Assembly (NCBI RefSeq): GCF_030409505.1
Contig: NZ_JAUFPZ010000002.1
Location: forward strand, 1,178,001-1,242,000
DNA from: Zunongwangia endophytica
Lineage (GTDB): Bacteria; Bacteroidota; Bacteroidia; Flavobacteriales; Flavobacteriaceae
Length of the DNA: 64,000 nucleotides
Direction of reading: 5' to 3'
Shown here: positions 46,121-53,778 of the stretch, in pieces
Layout of the letters: each line of letters begins with the position of its first letter
Numbering within the stretch: the first letter of the stretch is position 1
Translations under genes and position numbers: made by a program
Notes under the pieces: generated by a model
The model's database searches: none
What the model saw: the letters and a program-made list of their open reading frames with translations, nothing else
What the model was told of the DNA's origin: nothing

Positions 46121-46169
46121 AATGTCCAAAATTGAACCAAAAATGGTCAACCTATTTCAGTATAATACA

Positions 46170-46219
46170 AAAACATCTTTACTGATATCAACTCCAAAAG
46201 TTTCTTTATATTTATCCAT
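46170..46219 (-). pseudogene. IS110-family transposase, N-terminal fragment
   Basis: On the minus strand from the ATG at 46217-46219: MDKYKETFGVDISKDV, the N-terminus of an IS110 DEDD transposase with the first catalytic Asp (VDIS). It is cut after about 16 codons by the right end of IS element A copy 3. Confidence 0.7.
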
Positions 46220-46430
46220 AAGAACTGATTTTATGAAAGAGCATACTATCGTGATCACAACAACTTGAAAACGAGGTCTAAAGCCTCAAAGAACTGAACG
46301 TAATCAAAGTAGTTAAAGAGAGGGGATTATCAATGTTGCCGAAGTCTAACGCTTCACCGTATATCATAACCTTAATCCTCTCTTTGTTCTTTCTGATTTA
46401 TACTATAAATCTAATAAGAATCAAACTTAA
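46220..46430 (-). ncRNA. IS110 5' non-coding end, candidate bridge-RNA region
   Basis: Upstream of the IS110 fragment. It contains a long inverted repeat (TAAAGAGAGGGGATTA at 46314-46329 with TAATCCTCTCTTT at 46373-46385) and a second small hairpin (GAGG...CCTC, 46273-46287). IS110-type elements encode a bridge RNA between the element end and the transposase start (established for IS621); assignment here is inferred from position and structure only. Confidence 0.4.
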
Positions 46431-46559
46431 GACGTATAAAATTAATGGCTAGTTCTAGCTTACTTACGAAAGTCCTCGCGGACTTTCTTGGTCGGTAATT
46501 ATTTACTAAATTAGTTGCTTAAACCACGCAACAAACCATATACAAACACGTTGTGCAAA
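46431..46559 (+). repeat. attC-32 (5' end truncated by an IS110 fragment)
   Basis: Begins at the L'' arm (CGTATAAAATTAATGGC) with no YAAC box; pairs with GCAACAAACCATATAC. R' GTTGTGCAAA starts c34 at 46550. Class A with loop hairpin GAAAGTCC-TCGC-GGACTTTC. Confidence 0.75.
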
Positions 46560-46602
46560 ATTTTGACCCGTCCTGAATAAAGGCTACATAATTTCAAACA
46601 TT

Positions 46603-46974
46603 ATGTATAAAAATGACAGAGTAATCAGACGGTATTCCGAATCGTTCAAACTAAAAATTTTAGACGAACTTACGGCAGGAAAATTAAACAAGTATCAACT
46701 AGGTAAAGCTTACGGTATTGCTCCAACAACCATCAACGAGTGGATCAGGAAATATAACCGTAAAGACCTTATGAACACCAGAGTGACTGTGAAAACAAAA
46801 GATGAGATTACACGGATCAAACAGCTTCAAAAAGAAATTGAACAACTCAAGAAACTCCTTTTAAAAAAGGATATGGATGCCCTAATAGAAGATTCTTATC
46901 TTGAAGTGGCGGCAGAACAACTGGGCTATAAATCAGTACTTGAACTTAAAAAAAAACTAAGTATCAAGCCTTGA
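46603..46974 (+). CDS. IS3-family transposase OrfA, element B copy 1
   Basis: 123 aa HTH protein (LGKAYGIAPTTINEWIRKYNRKD) with a C-terminal zipper-like helix. A long A-run near 46950 lies in the overlap with OrfB, suiting -1 frameshifting. Confidence 0.9.
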   Translation: MYKNDRVIRRYSESFKLKILDELTAGKLNKYQLGKAYGIAPTTINEWIRKYNRKDLMNTRVTVKTKDEITRIKQLQKEIEQLKKLLLKKDMDALIEDSYLEVAAEQLGYKSVLELKKKLSIKP

Positions 46975-47825
46975 TCAAGGCCAAGGAGAAATCCAGAGGA
47001 TCTGCATCACTTTCAGCCATAATAGCCTATTTTGGGCTTAAACGTGATGCTTACTATAAATACAAACATAGAGAAGACCAACGTTCAGAAGTAGAAAATA
47101 AGGTTGTTGCCATAGTCAAGAAAAGGCGCAGATCCCTTCCTAGGGAAGGTGTTAGAAAACTGACCAGATCACTCGACAAAGAGTTTAAAAATGCCAATTT
47201 AAAAATAGGTAGAGATACTTTATTCAACATTCTTAGAAAACACGATATGCTCACACTTAGAAAAAAATACAGCTCTAGAACAACGAACTCATTACACAGG
47301 TTCTACAAGTATAAGAATATCATTAAAGATGTAGAAACAACTAGACCAAACCAAGTATGGGTGAGCGATATCACTTACATCAGAACTATAAAAGGCTTTT
47401 GTTACCTGGCACTCATTACAGATATGCATAGTCGCAAAATTGTTGGCTATGACATCAGCGACAGCTTGGAACTCAAAGGATGTGTAAGAGCTTTGAATAA
47501 AGCTTTATATCAAGCTAAAGATATTGACGCACTTATACACCATTCAGACCGAGGTATTCAGTATTGCAGCAATGTATACACACAGATCCTTAAAAGAAAT
47601 GACATAGGAATCAGTATGACCCAAGAGAATCATTGCTATGAAAACGCGATGGCAGAACGTGTAAATGGCATATTAAAAGACGAGTTCTATCTCGACCAGA
47701 CCTTTGATAGCCTACAACACGCTAAGAGGGCTACAAAAAATGCAATTAATTTGTATAATGAAATAAGATTACATTTATCTTTAGACTATCAAACACCAAA
47801 TATGGTATATAAATTAACAGCTTAA
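46971..47825 (+). CDS. IS3-family transposase OrfB, element B copy 1
   Basis: 284 aa DDE integrase core: WVSDITYIRTIKGFCYLALITDMHSR, HHSDRGIQYCSNVYTQ and ENAMAERVNGILKDEFYLD. The frame is -1 relative to OrfA. Confidence 0.92.
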   Translation: MIKAKEKSRGSASLSAIIAYFGLKRDAYYKYKHREDQRSEVENKVVAIVKKRRRSLPREGVRKLTRSLDKEFKNANLKIGRDTLFNILRKHDMLTLRKKYSSRTTNSLHRFYKYKNIIKDVETTRPNQVWVSDITYIRTIKGFCYLALITDMHSRKIVGYDISDSLELKGCVRALNKALYQAKDIDALIHHSDRGIQYCSNVYTQILKRNDIGISMTQENHCYENAMAERVNGILKDEFYLDQTFDSLQHAKRATKNAINLYNEIRLHLSLDYQTPNMVYKLTA

Positions 47826-47976
47826 ATCAATTTTTAAACTGTAGCCATATTTCAGGACTAGACATTTGATTTCAAGCTACATTTCAAACATTTTTTAAAT
47901 ATTTTGTAATAGGTTATTATTATGTTTTACACTTGATTGAAATTGTACCATAGAATTTTTAAAAACCAAATAAGAT

Positions 47977-48846
47977 TTGATTAAACTTAAACAATTCCAA
48001 TCTCTTGTTATTCACGATTATGCAGAAGAAAGCTTTCATCTTCCTTCACACAGTCATACTTATTATGAGCTAATTTATATATTCAGCGGACGTGGAGAAC
48101 ATTTCGTAAACAGTATTAAAAATAAGTATTCTCGAGGTGATGTATTTGTTCTATCTCCTAATGATGAGCACTATTTCGATATTGTGGAATATACACATTT
48201 CATTTTTATCAAATTCACTGAAAACTATTTCCAAGATGGCGCTCTGTATAAAAATTCTGGCATAATAAAAATTTCTCCAGTAGAATTTATGAAAATAAAA
48301 TTTCTAAAGGAAACGAAGATAGCGTTGAGTGATGCCCAAAAGACTATGATGAAAAATATCATGGAGAATATTGCATACTATAATTTGAAATCTCCTTCGA
48401 ATATCATGCCCTCATCAATAATATACACACATATTCTTGCTGTATTTGGCATTATTCAAGAGACAATGAAAAACGAAATCAATGCCATTCAAAATCAAGA
48501 ATTAGATAAAGATTCCCTCATTTCCTTCATTCATGAAAATATTTACTTTCCTGAAAAAATAAGAGCAAATCACTTAAGTGGTGAATTCAACATATCTACA
48601 AACTATTTTAGTATGTGGTTTAAAAGAAATTTTGGTATGAACTTAAGCCAATATGCGAATAGATATAAGATAGAGTTAATTAAAAAACGTCTTATTGCTA
48701 ACCGAAAGAGTATTAAAGAAATTTCTTTAGAATTTAATTTTGCAGATGCCAGTCATTTCAGTAAGTTCTTTAAGAATTGTACCAAAATGTCTCCATCCCA
48801 ATATAAAAAAAATCACCCTCAGAATAATAAAGAAGGTGATCAATAA
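47977..48846 (+). CDS. AraC-family transcriptional regulator (cassette c34)
   Basis: 289 aa from a TTG at 47977. N-terminal cupin sensor (FHLPSHSHTYYELIYIFSGRG with a His-x-His), C-terminal AraC HTH pair (LSGEFNISTNYFSMWFKRNFGMNLSQYANRYK and IKEISLEFNFADASHFSKFFKNCTKMSPSQYK). Convergent with the VOC-EthD-ABM gene, which it probably regulates (inferred). Confidence 0.9.
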   Translation: MIKLKQFQSLVIHDYAEESFHLPSHSHTYYELIYIFSGRGEHFVNSIKNKYSRGDVFVLSPNDEHYFDIVEYTHFIFIKFTENYFQDGALYKNSGIIKISPVEFMKIKFLKETKIALSDAQKTMMKNIMENIAYYNLKSPSNIMPSSIIYTHILAVFGIIQETMKNEINAIQNQELDKDSLISFIHENIYFPEKIRANHLSGEFNISTNYFSMWFKRNFGMNLSQYANRYKIELIKKRLIANRKSIKEISLEFNFADASHFSKFFKNCTKMSPSQYKKNHPQNNKEGDQ

Positions 48847-48858
48847 GTGAAATTTAAC

Positions 48859-50175
48859 TTAGTTAATAGAGTTTAGGATTTGAACTTTACTACTAATATT
48901 CATGTTACTAAGTTTTTCCTCAAAAGTTTTTGCGTAAGATTGAGACTTATGAGTTTTTAAATCTTTCCTAGATTTAAACGTTTCATAAATGATGAATTTA
49001 CTATCTACTTGTGAAAGTGAGAAAGAAAGACAACCTTTTTCCATTAATACATGCGACTTTAGCTGCTTCAATGCTTCTAAAATCTTTTCTTCAGAATTTT
49101 CCTCACTATATTCTAAAGTCGTAATTGCCGTAATCTTGCTTTCTCTCTCTGATGTGTCTAATGATTTATTTTCAATTGTCTCAAAATCACCTCCTATAAT
49201 TACATCCTGATATCCAATTGTTATTAAGGTATTTTCGTGATCTAGAAATGTTTTTTCGTCTGGAAATACTCTGTTTTTATAAAAATCTGATGTGAGAACA
49301 GTTTTTAAACCATCAAGACTATCAAACCAAATTTCGGCTGTTCCGTCATACGAATTAGTTTCTACAGCATCTGTTTTCTTTTTTATAGGATGTGTTTGAA
49401 TATAGCGTATTACATGACTTTGAGCTTCGGGTATTTGTTGAAAAAGTGGCCCATGCTTTTTTATATGATGTTTAACAAATTCGTCGTGACTTATTTCCGG
49501 TTTCCTTTTTAACAACATGGTCATTTTCACCATCCGTTGAGCGCCAGTCTGCGTGATATTCCCCTGGGGATTTGGAGTCCATCTAGTGATAGATTTATCT
49601 TTCAAACCTCCTGGGTATGTAATCAACTCAATTAAAGTTCCCCAAGGTGCTTTTCCATAGACTCCGGCATTACCGGGCTGATTCTCCATATTTGCTAAAC
49701 TATGAGGTTGAGATAGCAGTTCCCCTCCTGCGGCTGTAAACAGCCTAACAGTTTCTTTTATATCGTCAACATAAATTGCTAAATGTTGTAGACCATAATC
49801 ATTTAATGAAGCGGCATCGTCCTGAGTAGCATTTTCGATCCTAAATAATTCAATAGTTATAGATTCGCCAATTTGAAGAAGTCTCATATGTATAACCTTA
49901 CTTCCCTTTGGTAATCCCAATTGATTTTCAACTTCCGAACCCATCATTGGTTCTTGATTTTTCGGTTGTACATCATATAATGTTTCAGCTTGAAAGGCGT
50001 TTTGAAAAAATTTAGTTGCAGCTTCAATATCTGGAACCGTTATACCTATATGATCAATACCTCTAATAAAATTCTTGTCTTTTTTCATATGTATGTTTTT
50101 GTTGTTTTGAGCAGTTATGGGTTGTAAACAAAAGGAAAGAAATCCCATAATAATGCAAATTATTTTGTACTTCAT
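48859..50175 (-). CDS. Secreted VOC-EthD-ABM three-domain fusion protein (cassette c34)
   Basis: 438 aa from the ATG at 50173-50175, which gives signal peptide MKYKIICIIMGFLSFCLQPITAQ and an AAGGAAAT ribosome-site-like upstream stretch; a longer start at 50232 is less likely. Domain order: VOC/glyoxalase (about 35-190, GIDHIGITVPDIEAATKFFQ, LNDYGLQHLAIYVDDI), EthD-like dimeric ferredoxin fold (about 215-330, KMTMLLKRKPEISHDEFVKHH) and ABM monooxygenase-like (about 345-435, MEKGCLSFSLSQVDSKFIIYE). All three types act on quinones, aromatics or small hydrophobic compounds. It is the only complete minus-strand gene in the array. Confidence 0.8.
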   Translation of the reverse strand: MKYKIICIIMGFLSFCLQPITAQNNKNIHMKKDKNFIRGIDHIGITVPDIEAATKFFQNAFQAETLYDVQPKNQEPMMGSEVENQLGLPKGSKVIHMRLLQIGESITIELFRIENATQDDAASLNDYGLQHLAIYVDDIKETVRLFTAAGGELLSQPHSLANMENQPGNAGVYGKAPWGTLIELITYPGGLKDKSITRWTPNPQGNITQTGAQRMVKMTMLLKRKPEISHDEFVKHHIKKHGPLFQQIPEAQSHVIRYIQTHPIKKKTDAVETNSYDGTAEIWFDSLDGLKTVLTSDFYKNRVFPDEKTFLDHENTLITIGYQDVIIGGDFETIENKSLDTSERESKITAITTLEYSEENSEEKILEALKQLKSHVLMEKGCLSFSLSQVDSKFIIYETFKSRKDLKTHKSQSYAKTFEEKLSNMNISSKVQILNSIN

Positions 50176-50194
50176 AATTATTTCCTTTGAAATA

Positions 50195-50202
50195 CAAATG
50201 TA
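50195..50202 (-). promoter_or_regulatory. Putative -7 box of the VOC-EthD-ABM gene
   Basis: Minus strand TACATTTG matches TAnnTTTG, about 20 bp before the ATG; the -33 region is only T-rich. Confidence 0.45.
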
Positions 50203-50297
50203 GACAGGCCCTGAATCAAAAAACTGGTACAAATTTCACAAAAAGTTGCACATTTACTTGATTAGTAATTTTTTATGAAATTTCGAACATATCAAAC

Positions 50298-50420
50298 TTT
50301 GCACAACATCGGTTCATCGCAAATGACGGGTATCAGTGAAAAAGTGTAATTTTAGAAATTAGGAAAGAAAATTGTTAAGCCGACAAGTCCGTGTCCCTAC
50401 TCCCGCAACTTGCGAGGTAC
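50298..50420 (+). repeat. attC-33 (3' end truncated by an IS110 fragment)
   Basis: R'' TTTGCACAAC is the exact complement of the c34 start at 46550 (GTTGTGCAAA), so c34 spans IS B, the AraC gene and the minus-strand gene. Class C, CGGTTCATCGCAAATGACGGG / CCCGCAACTTGCGA; the sequence then departs where GATGAACCG...CGTT is expected. Confidence 0.78.
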
Positions 50421-50452
50421 TGTGTTATAAAACAAATTTTTTGAGGAAAATT

Positions 50453-50700
50453 TTAGGAAGAAGTTAATATTATTTTGCTTCTATCCTGTGCAGCAAGGAC
50501 TTCGGTTCTTGCTGTCTTTTTTTGTTCATACTCCATATCATAATCCATTTCATTTTTCCATAAACTATACATCAACACCAATAATTTTCGCTCAACTGCC
50601 ACCAAAGCAATCATAGGTTTGGCTTTTCTAGGTTTTAGCAGGTCATAAAATGTTTAAGTGTTGGATTACACCGAACAGCAGTCATTGCGGGCATATAAAG
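50453..50700 (-). pseudogene. IS110-family transposase, C-terminal fragment
   Basis: Minus strand: LYMPAMTAVRCNPTLKHF, then after a 1-nt shift near 50645 FYDLLKPRKAKPMIALVAVERKLL, LVLMYSLWKNEMDYDMEYEQ, stop at 50453. This is the transposase_20 C-terminal region of IS110-type enzymes. Truncated at 50700 by a remnant of IS element A. Confidence 0.75.
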
Positions 50701-51435
50701 GTATTAAAATAGGAAGGGATAAATTCTATCGAGTAATGCGTATCAACAATCTTTTAGTACCTAAAACAAAGCGATTCCATATCACAACCGATTCAAAACA
50801 TCGATTCTTTAAATACAAAAACCTGATAAAGAATAAAGTACCTAGTAGACCTGAACAACTTTGGGTAAGTGATATCACCTATATCAAAACACAGAGCGGC
50901 CATAGTTACCTGGTTCTGTTCACAGAAGCCTATTCAAAGCAAATTATGGGGTACAAACTAGCAAGCCATATAAGAACCTCACTTTGTGTAGATGCCCTTA
51001 AAATGGCGCTTAAAAATAGAAAATACAAGAATCAGAAACTCATCCATCATTCCGATCGCGGAATCCAGTATTGTAACCCTTTATATACCAGCTTCGCTGA
51101 GCAAAACGGAATACTTATGAGTATGACCGAAAAGTATGATCCTTACGAAAATGCGATAGCAGAAAGAATCAACAGAACACTCAAATATGAATACGATTTA
51201 AAACGTACCATAAAAAATACTAAATTAGCAAAGAAGATGGTCAAACGAGCCTTGGAAATTTATAATAACAAGCGACCACATTTTAGTCTCAAATTGAACA
51301 CCCCTAACTTTGTTCATTTGAATAAAAATGTAGACTATCATTCCTACAAAAGGAACAAACAGAATTTAGGAGTATTGACCATTTAAAATGTCGAAAATTG
51401 AACCAAAAATGGTCAACCTATTTCAGTATAATACA
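50700..51435 (+). pseudogene. IS3-family element A, copy 4, 5'-truncated and diverged
   Basis: OrfB from IKIGRDKFYRVMRINNLLVPK to the stop at 51386 plus the element right end (CAACCTATTTCAGTATAATACA). Several substitutions against copies 1-3 (for example LVLFTEAYSKQ for LALVTDAYSKQ) show that it is older. OrfA and the N-terminus of OrfB are missing. Confidence 0.85.
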
Positions 51436-51528
51436 CATCCACCGTGCAAAAATCAAAAGACGACAAAACTTAAAAAAAGCTTAACCAAAAATTTGTAAAA
51501 ATGGACGTCTCAAGACACCATTTTGAAC

Positions 51529-51568
51529 GTTTCGCGAAACCTTTGTTGTAGGACTCAAACTAACTTTG
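51529..51568 (+). promoter_or_regulatory. Operator-like palindrome and -7 box ahead of the c35 SDR gene
   Basis: Perfect 12-bp palindrome GTTTCGCGAAAC at 51529-51540 and TAACTTTG (TAnnTTTG) at 51561-51568, 22 bp before the ATG at 51590. The palindrome sits where a repressor or activator could control the promoter. Confidence 0.55.
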
Positions 51569-51589
51569 CCCCATATAAAAACAATAATT

Positions 51590-52402
51590 ATGGCAAAAAC
51601 AGTTTTAGTAACAGGAGCTTCGGCGGGAATTGGAAAAGCAACCGCTATTTATTTAGCACAAAACGGGTACAATGTTTATGGTGCTGCCCGCAGAATAGAA
51701 AAAATGCAAGACCTTAAAAATTACGGGATTAAACCTATTGCTTTGGACGTTACAAAGGACGAAAGCATTACGGTTTGTTTTGAACAGATTTTCAATCAAG
51801 CTGGTAGCATTGACGTATTGGTGAACAATGCAGGTTTCGGCTCGGAAGGTGCTATTGAAGACGTTACAATGCAGGACGCAAAATACCAAATGGAAGTAAA
51901 CGTGTTCGGTGCAATGCGTTTAACTCAATTAGTTTTACCAAAAATGCGAGAAAACAATTACGGTAAGGTCGTAAACATTTCTTCGGTTGGCGGAAAAATT
52001 GCTTTGCCTTTGGGCGGTTGGTATCATGCAAGTAAATTTGCGATTGAAGCATTAAGTGACACACTACGAATGGAAGTAAAACAATTTGGTATAGATGTAA
52101 TTGTGATTGAACCAGGTGGAATAAAATCAGAATGGGGTGATATCGCTTTGGAAAGCTTGGTTCGTGTTTCAGGGAACTCCGCGTACAAAGAAATGGTGAA
52201 GGGAACAGAAAAAGGTTTTAGAAAAACGGAAAGCAACAACTCCGAACCTATAGTAATTGCAAGATTAATTAAAAAAGGAATTGAAGCAAACAAGCCGAAA
52301 ACACGATATTCTGGTGGTTCTATGGCAAAACCTTTGTTGTTTTTACGAAGTATTTTGTCTGATAAAATGTTAGAAAGATTAATAATGAGCCAGACAAAGT
52401 AA
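51590..52402 (+). CDS. Short-chain dehydrogenase/reductase (cassette c35)
   Basis: 270 aa from the ATG at 51590. TGASAGIG cofactor loop, NNAG, ISSVGG with the catalytic Ser, YHASK. The C-terminal half resembles SDRs annotated as oxidoreductases in the AraC-SDR pairs of Bacteroidota. AraC gene 6 bp downstream, probably the same operon. Confidence 0.92.
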   Translation: MAKTVLVTGASAGIGKATAIYLAQNGYNVYGAARRIEKMQDLKNYGIKPIALDVTKDESITVCFEQIFNQAGSIDVLVNNAGFGSEGAIEDVTMQDAKYQMEVNVFGAMRLTQLVLPKMRENNYGKVVNISSVGGKIALPLGGWYHASKFAIEALSDTLRMEVKQFGIDVIVIEPGGIKSEWGDIALESLVRVSGNSAYKEMVKGTEKGFRKTESNNSEPIVIARLIKKGIEANKPKTRYSGGSMAKPLLFLRSILSDKMLERLIMSQTK

Positions 52403-52408
52403 CAAACT

Positions 52409-53221
52409 ATGGAAAACACTGTCAGTCTTCATCATAACATCGTTTATTCTCGAAGTAATCAAAAAATAAAAAGTACCGAACATTATTTTCCAGAACACGC
52501 TTTAGGAATAATGCTATCGGGGGAATCACATTATTTTACAAACGAGGGAACATTTGTAATGAAAGAAGGTGCAATTTGTTTGATGCGTAGAAATCAGTTA
52601 TTCAAAAAACAGAAAAACCTTGGCCCAAATGGGGAACCCATTGCATTAATCAGCATATTTCTTGACCAAAAAAATTTACATCAATATGCAATAGAAAATA
52701 ACATCTCAAAACAAAGTGCTTATAAAGGTAAACCAATGGTCGACCTAACAGAGAATATATTTTTAAAAGGTTTTTTTGAATCATTGCTGCCTTATCTAGA
52801 TAATCCAAAAATACTTAATGCAAAAATTGCGAAGCTAAAAATCTGGGAGGCAATTGAATTGTTGCTTCAAACAAGTGATAACTTTCGAAATTTTTTGTTT
52901 GATTTTCAAGAACCACATAAGATAGATTTAGAGGCGTATATGAACCACAATTATAAGTATAATATTCCGATATCATCTTTTGCGAAGCTCTCTGGACGAA
53001 GCCTTTCCACATTTAAGAGGGATTTTAGAGCGATATTTGAAACAACACCCGAAAAGTGGTTAAAGAAACAAAGATTAGAACAAGCATATTTCCTTATCAA
53101 GCAAAAGAACAAACGTCCGTCTGAAATATATTTAGAAGTTGGCTTTGAAAGTTTATCACATTTTTCTTATGCTTTCAAAAAACAATTTGGGGGAACACCT
53201 ACAGATCTGAAAAAAAAATAA
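52409..53221 (+). CDS. AraC-family transcriptional regulator (cassette c35)
   Basis: 270 aa. Sensor domain of about 160 residues (AraC_N-like), then HTH pair: SSFAKLSGRSLSTFKRDFRAIFETTPEKWLKKQRLEQA and SEIYLEVGFESLSHFSYAFKKQFGGTPTDLKKK. Probably regulates the preceding SDR gene. Confidence 0.92.
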   Translation: MENTVSLHHNIVYSRSNQKIKSTEHYFPEHALGIMLSGESHYFTNEGTFVMKEGAICLMRRNQLFKKQKNLGPNGEPIALISIFLDQKNLHQYAIENNISKQSAYKGKPMVDLTENIFLKGFFESLLPYLDNPKILNAKIAKLKIWEAIELLLQTSDNFRNFLFDFQEPHKIDLEAYMNHNYKYNIPISSFAKLSGRSLSTFKRDFRAIFETTPEKWLKKQRLEQAYFLIKQKNKRPSEIYLEVGFESLSHFSYAFKKQFGGTPTDLKKK

Positions 53222-53226
53222 AGGCG

Positions 53227-53363
53227 AACAGCTAACAACATATATAATCCATTGCTAGTTCTAGCCTCCTTACGAAAATCCTTGCGTATTTTCTATCTAG
53301 TTTTTATTACCTAAATTAGTTGCTTACACACGCAACGTATCATATATAATTCCGTTAGCTGTA
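53227..53363 (+). repeat. attC-34 (last site of the array)
   Basis: R'' AACAGCTAAC (cassette start lost to the IS remnant upstream), R' GTTAGCTGTA (start of c36). Class A, CATATATAATCCATTGC / GCAACGTATCATATATA. Confidence 0.78.
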
Positions 53364-53406
53364 ATTATGACTCGTCCTGAATAAAGGCTATATGATTTCA
53401 AACATT

Positions 53407-53778
53407 ATGTATAAAAATGATAGACTAATCAGACGGTATTCCGAATCGTTCAAACTAAAAATTTTAGACGAACTTACGGCAGGAAAACTAAACAAGTATC
53501 AACTAGGGAAAGCTTACGGTATTGCTCCAACAACCATCAACGAGTGGATTAGGAAATATAACCGTAAAGACCTTATGAACACCAGAGTGACTGTGAAAAC
53601 AAAAGATGAGATAACACGTATCAAACAGCTTCAAAAAGAAATTGAACAGCTGAAGAAACTTCTTTTGAAAAAGGATATGGAAGCCCTTATAGAAGATTCT
53701 TATCTTGAAGTAGCAGCAGAACAGCTGGGGTATAAATCAGTGCTTGAACTTAAAAAAAAACTAAGTATCAAGCCTTAA
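53407..53778 (+). CDS. IS3-family transposase OrfA, element B copy 2
   Basis: 123 aa from the ATG at 53407, equivalent to the start used in copy 1 (MYKNDRLIRRYSESFKLKI), with a few substitutions. Confidence 0.88.
   Translation: MYKNDRLIRRYSESFKLKILDELTAGKLNKYQLGKAYGIAPTTINEWIRKYNRKDLMNTRVTVKTKDEITRIKQLQKEIEQLKKLLLKKDMEALIEDSYLEVAAEQLGYKSVLELKKKLSIKP

Larger units (their letters stand above)
44814..46169 (+). mobile_element. IS3-family element A, copy 3
   Basis: Same 1356-bp element, inserted 21 bp into c33. Its right end abuts an IS110 fragment, so the rest of c33 has been lost. No clear target duplication. Confidence 0.9.
46564..47864 (+). mobile_element. IS3-family element B, copy 1 (inside cassette c34)
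   Basis: About 1301 bp, ends TGACCCGTCCTGAATAAAGG and (right, inward) TGTCTAGTCCTGAAATATGG. Flanked by TTT on both sides, a possible 3-bp target duplication. Inserted 14 bp after the start of c34. Confidence 0.88.
9711..53363 (+). mobile_element. Integron-type gene cassette array (34 attC-like sites, no integrase in window)
   Basis: Units of about 0.6-3.8 kb, nearly all with + strand genes, each ending in an imperfect palindrome of about 130-205 bp that begins YAAC-A and ends CGTTR. In 29 of 31 units with both ends, the first 10 bases (GTT...) are the reverse complement of the 10 bases ending ...AAC at the unit's own 3' site (21 exact, 8 with one or two mismatches). This is expected for cassettes recombining between G and TT of an attC R' box. 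Adjacent units have different ends. An outer R stem, an unpaired spacer, a longer L stem and extrahelical bases follow the known attC architecture. I number cassettes c1 to c36 and sites attC-1 to attC-34 from the left. Confidence 0.85.

Noticed and set aside
30708..46169. The three IS3 copies as part of a composite transposon carrying cassettes
   Set aside because: All lie in direct orientation inside different cassettes; one still has intact cassette ends around it, so independent insertion is simpler.
10303..53363. The regularly occurring palindromes as MITEs or REP-like dispersed repeats
   Set aside because: The ends of neighbouring units differ but the start and end of each unit are complementary over about 10 bp, and one unit is duplicated exactly between boundaries. 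Dispersed repeats do not explain this.
9711..53363. CRISPR array
   Set aside because: Repeats are 130-205 bp, divergent and separated by genes; there are no short identical repeats with unique spacers and no cas genes.
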